A stretch of DNA of 64,000 nucleotides from Accumulibacter sp036625275 (GTDB lineage: Bacteria; Pseudomonadota; Gammaproteobacteria; Burkholderiales; Rhodocyclaceae). The DNA lies in NCBI RefSeq assembly GCF_036625275.1, contig NZ_JAZKUD010000010.1, positions 1 to 64,000 on the forward strand, read 5' to 3'. Shown here piece by piece: positions 61,901 through 64,000 of this stretch. The notes under the pieces were generated by a model that was given only the letters and a program-made list of their open reading frames with translations, was not told the DNA's origin and ran no database searches. The translations under genes were made by a program, and so were the position numbers. Each line of letters opens with the position of its first letter. The stretch's first letter is position 1.

Positions 61901-63023
61901 CACCCTGTCTTTCGTCAACGATCTGGCGGTCACTCAGGTCAGCACGCTGCAACTCAATGACAGCATCGTGGATTCCATGGTGGACAGCTACCAGGCGTCC
62001 GTTTCTCGTGCGGCCGTGGCCACGCAGACCACCGGCGGTGCAAACGTGGAAATCCTCACGGTCAATGCCGTCGATAACCTGAACGTGGCTGGTGCGACGA
62101 CCGGCCTGACGATTCAAGCCGAGACCCTGACCGACAAGTCCGACCTCGGTATCACCCTGGGCCGCGGCGCGAACAACGTGGCAACTGGTGGGGGTCAGGA
62201 CAATGTGGTTCTGCTGGGTAACTACCTGGCCGGTGTCTACGCTACCGTTGAAAACGGAGTGAGGGTCAACGACCAAGCCAATAATGTGGCCGGTCAACGG
62301 GTTGTGACCGATACCATCAATTTAGATGGCGGTATTGACACGCTGACGACTTATGGTGCCATCAACCTGGCTGGCGCAACGCTGTCCGGTATCGATATCT
62401 TGGTGATCAACTCCGATGTAACCCTGACGCAAGCCGAGTACAACTCGATTGGTGTCATCCGGTTCAATGGCGCCACTAACCACACTCTGACGATTCTTGA
62501 TACGCCGGCCGGGGTTCCGATCGATGCGAGCAAGATTGTCGACACCGCCTCGGGCAGCATCGTCATCAACAATCAGTCCGCCGAAGGTAGTGTCGGTGTT
62601 CTGACGGCCGGAAACGGCGAGGGAGCAGCGCCCGTGCTCAACAATGGTGGCGTTCCTCCAGTAGGTGATTTCACCGTTGTCGTACTGCCGGTTGGGTCAA
62701 CCACGCAGGTGACGGGAACCGCCGTAAAAGAGAATTTCACCTTTAATGCGGTTGCTGCGAAAGCGAGTGCACCCAATACGCAGATTCCGCTCGCCGGATT
62801 TGCTACTGGGGCGAATAGTGATATGCTTACCATCGATTCGGCAACGGCTGCTGGCAACATCACGCTGAACCAACTAAACGGAATTGATGGAATCGCTGTT
62901 CAAACCAACGTTATCACCCACGAAACCTTGATCAACTTCGGTCCCGATGCCAACGGCGATGTGGTCACAATCACGTTGGCAGGTATTGAAGACCAGTCTC
63001 TGGTTCATGTTACTGTCGTCTAG
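58971..63023 (+). CDS. Giant beta-repeat RTX/S-layer-like protein, probable T1SS substrate
   Basis: The 1350 residues start after AAAGGAAG. Residues 1-145 are an alpha-helical domain (TARYAGALYNLALNYSTTQE). A Ser/Thr/Asn/Gly-rich beta-repeat body follows with a few RTX-like nonapeptides (GGSGNDRFIL, GGAGTDTLIV, GSGNDTVIF, GGAGNDALVI) that should bind calcium. No Sec signal is present, as expected for type I export. The last 110 residues (NFTFNAVAAKASAPNTQIPL to SLVHVTVV) recur at the end of the next protein and are the likely secretion signal. Composition and layout resemble RsaA-type S-layer proteins. No Cys was noticed. Confidence 0.85.
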   Translation: MITPSTNSIVTARYAGALYNLALNYSTTQEVLAATATPGAMTDVENQLFIRDFSNMATGDVATIVATNLGLTGDAFDAAVVFLTGWITGTVFTERGAVIAQIVNNFSLMTEDPTFGTFAKAWNIKVGNAVAYAQNSSSTATIDFPLVPSSNPDSFTLTNGTDIATANIFTAGLVYTPGGDDRINSLQDEDQLTGAGTDPRLDATLGNANDNGGAIVTPKLTGISVINTAFTGSGGGAVTALDLQDATGQTAVNITRISQAINSAEVGNIMTPAASLSLANTNANQAGTAEFSYGADVLKDINQGSLRVSNVQIGTLNVGENTSTIGARGVGLNGFEQLALTSTGGASNTIGILGLPMDTGTAGKLTITGDQNLALGAPVPVILGNTVESLTYQNGVTQANGRLAAIDASGFTKNLTLNIQTGLLSSGKADTSGVPQNVTITGGSGNDRFILGDIVQAGDSLTGGAGTDTLIVTSAGTVNSVSSVITSMENLEVRASAGGAVTVDFDKLPDTLLTLVRNEGSANGAPVARSLVTNLNNLTAVEAAALNTQHSNTGSNGILQNTINATLKTAAGATDLVSLTIADGLNIDPRFNLILGTQNASGATGNVENVTLVDSDTESNTVALSRVAQHTGTVTLSGGLAGTFLNLDTTAAGANGGIYQYETNGASDLNSSNAGPTVARIADLSLVAGQVKLVAAKIDASAEASDVVVRVSTNALSAVGAQNVVMGSGNDTVIFDNVPAGAVPDTRAGLTISDTVTGGAGNDALVIDGQNTPVTLGASEWTNVSGFETIRVVGNGAAVNNAAGAVNSYNLTVTNNLLATNKDASGSLAFVSDNDLFNNTGRTLAQAAAATVTDADGVARPVANDLNLSSGGVTLDARTLNAGSKWSFKGNEGPGRSADRIIMSDANIDGNAIIDGGAVDNITNNSGVSSLNGTSFVGQDIDNNGSNITAIGNADVIEVRDAAVVAQGDLANVKNIGTLSFVNDLAVTQVSTLQLNDSIVDSMVDSYQASVSRAAVATQTTGGANVEILTVNAVDNLNVAGATTGLTIQAETLTDKSDLGITLGRGANNVATGGGQDNVVLLGNYLAGVYATVENGVRVNDQANNVAGQRVVTDTINLDGGIDTLTTYGAINLAGATLSGIDILVINSDVTLTQAEYNSIGVIRFNGATNHTLTILDTPAGVPIDASKIVDTASGSIVINNQSAEGSVGVLTAGNGEGAAPVLNNGGVPPVGDFTVVVLPVGSTTQVTGTAVKENFTFNAVAAKASAPNTQIPLAGFATGANSDMLTIDSATAAGNITLNQLNGIDGIAVQTNVITHETLINFGPDANGDVVTITLAGIEDQSLVHVTVV

Positions 63024-63034
63024 GGGTAGTCTTT

Positions 63035-63069
63035 GATTTGCTTGGCCGCTTGCGGGCGGTCAAGCAATC
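63035..63069 (+). terminator. Intercistronic stem-loop after the giant gene
   Basis: The arms GATTTGCTTGGCCGC and GCGGTCAAGCAATC pair with one bulge and one G-T pair around a six-base loop. ATCTTTTGG follows, a weak T-run. It may attenuate read-through into the smaller downstream gene. Confidence 0.6.
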
Positions 63070-63088
63070 ATCTTTTGGAGCAGACAAT

Positions 63089-63862
63089 ATGCCTTTTACT
63101 GCCAATGACGACATCAATATTCTTCAAGCTAGCGACAGCCTCAACGTAGGCGCTGGCCCCGGTAACGACAAATACATTTTGTCCGGTTTGCTGGTGGCTG
63201 CGGCTGGCAAAACCATCAACATCACCGATCCGGAGGGAAACAATACGCTACAACTGATCAATGGTCTGACCATTGTCAGCAGTGTGGTTGCTGGGAGTGC
63301 GGTGCAGTTGATTCTGAGCAACGGTGTGACCGTCAACGTGCTTGGAGCAAACTCTTTCCATTACGAAATTGGTGGCGACCCCTTGCTTGGTACTTCTGGT
63401 GTAATTCAGGACTATACTGCATTTGCGACTACCACCTTGGGTGCACCCAGCGTTCCGACCGGTAACGCTACCGTAAGTATCAATACACCGGTGACGATTG
63501 GTGGTGGTGGCGGCTTTACTAATATTCCACTGCTTGTGGGAACAAGCGCAGCAGTGACCGCCAGCGCCGCTAACGAAGCGTTTACCTTCGATGTGGCTGC
63601 TGCCAAGGCTAGTGTTGCGAACACACAAATCCCGATCAATGGCTTTTCCGCGACTAATGACAAGCTGGTCATTGACACATTAACAGCGCTGGGTAACACT
63701 ACGCTAGCTGCACTGAGCGGTGTGGATGGAATTGCGGTTCAAGCCAACATCATCACCCAAGAAACATTGATTAACTTCGGTTCTGATGCCAACGGCGATG
63801 TGATCACGGTCGAACTGGCAGGTATTACAGACCCGTCTTTGGTTCATGTTACAATCATTTAA
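63089..63862 (+). CDS. Small secreted relative sharing the C-terminal T1SS module
   Basis: The 257-residue protein starts MPFTANDDINILQASDSLNV after GGAG. It has a short N-terminal beta domain (YILSGLLVAAAGKTINITDP, VTVNVLGANSFHYEIGGDP). A Gly-rich hinge follows (TIGGGGGFTN), then a C-terminal module (AFTFDVAAAKASVANTQIPI to SLVHVTII) nearly identical in pattern to that of the giant protein. It is probably exported by the same system. The BapA-like VRFSYEIG-type prefix is only faintly similar. Function unknown. Confidence 0.82.
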   Translation: MPFTANDDINILQASDSLNVGAGPGNDKYILSGLLVAAAGKTINITDPEGNNTLQLINGLTIVSSVVAGSAVQLILSNGVTVNVLGANSFHYEIGGDPLLGTSGVIQDYTAFATTTLGAPSVPTGNATVSINTPVTIGGGGGFTNIPLLVGTSAAVTASAANEAFTFDVAAAKASVANTQIPINGFSATNDKLVIDTLTALGNTTLAALSGVDGIAVQANIITQETLINFGSDANGDVITVELAGITDPSLVHVTII

Positions 63863-63952
63863 TTCCAAATTCTAACAAACTACTGTGCCTCGCCTAGTCG
63901 CTTCGGCGATCGAGTTGAGGATTGATTTCTGATCTCATTGGAGCAATGCAAA

Positions 63953-64000
63953 ATGCCTTTTACTACAAATGACGACGTAAACATTCTTCAAGCCAGCGAC
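63953..64000 (+). CDS. Start of a third member of the secreted family (cut by window edge)
   Basis: The 16 visible codons (MPFTTNDDVNILQASD) match the start of the preceding protein with two changes, and the leader keeps the same TTGGAGCA ribosome site. The family therefore continues as a tandem array beyond the window. Confidence 0.85.
   Translation, partial: MPFTTNDDVNILQASD

Overview
The window reads as a chromosomal segment of a high-GC betaproteobacterium, most like the Rhodocyclales and 'Candidatus Accumulibacter'. This is inferred from gene style, operon content and codon use; no search was possible. Most of it is ordinary core sequence: rlmD, pmbA, darP, mog, mobA, nasA, a TRAP transporter, a cobalt/nickel ECF transporter, a DnaJ-like protein and tRNA-Thr. 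Several accessory blocks are embedded in it.

Region 1 (1-735) holds the end of an IS5-like element that has cut off a HAF-repeat exported protein, then tRNA-Thr(CGT). Region 2 (1392-14221) is an extracellular polysaccharide / O-antigen cluster. It contains a WbpM/CapD-type sugar-nucleotide dehydratase, an SDR epimerase, RfbA and RfbC, a Wzm/Wzt ABC exporter whose Wzt has a C-terminal glycan-binding extension, an FkbM methyltransferase and four glycosyltransferases. The genes from rfbC to the GT8-like gene overlap like a tight operon. rfbB and rfbD are not in the window.

Region 3 (14551-33819) is housekeeping: VanZ, DnaJ-like, [2Fe-2S] ferredoxin plus hydrolase, CbiMN/Q/O, RlmD, DctQM with DctP on the other strand, PmbA, DarP, Mog, YjfB, assimilatory nitrate reductase NasA, YbiB and MobA. 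Mog and MobA supply the molybdenum cofactor that NasA needs.

Region 4 (33941-42007) is an accessory island bracketed by two copies, about 97% identical at the protein level, of an alpha-methylacyl-CoA racemase-like gene. One copy has lost its 5' end. Inside are an SF1 helicase plus DUF2290-type protein pair (candidate defence cassette) flanked by 63-bp inverted repeats, a DUF4157 protein with two HExxH motifs, and a decayed ISKra4-type transposase. Region 5 (42184-44553) is a polar amino-acid ABC transporter.

Region 6 (44697-64000, running off the end) looks like a dedicated surface-layer secretion locus. On the minus strand an apparent operon runs: a TnpB N-terminal-like protein without RuvC, two T1SS ABC transporters, HlyD, TolC, and a glycosyltransferase. 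Facing it are FecR plus CHASE2-adenylate/guanylate cyclase, a DUF559 nuclease in a broken tandem repeat array, a TPR/outer-membrane barrel protein, and a 1350-residue beta-repeat (RTX/S-layer-like) protein followed by at least two smaller relatives that share its C-terminal module or each other's N terminus. Two CRP-type sites (TGTGA-N6-TCACA) sit at the same distance from candidate -10 boxes, one before fecR-cyclase and one before the giant gene. This suggests cAMP control of the locus by its own cyclase.
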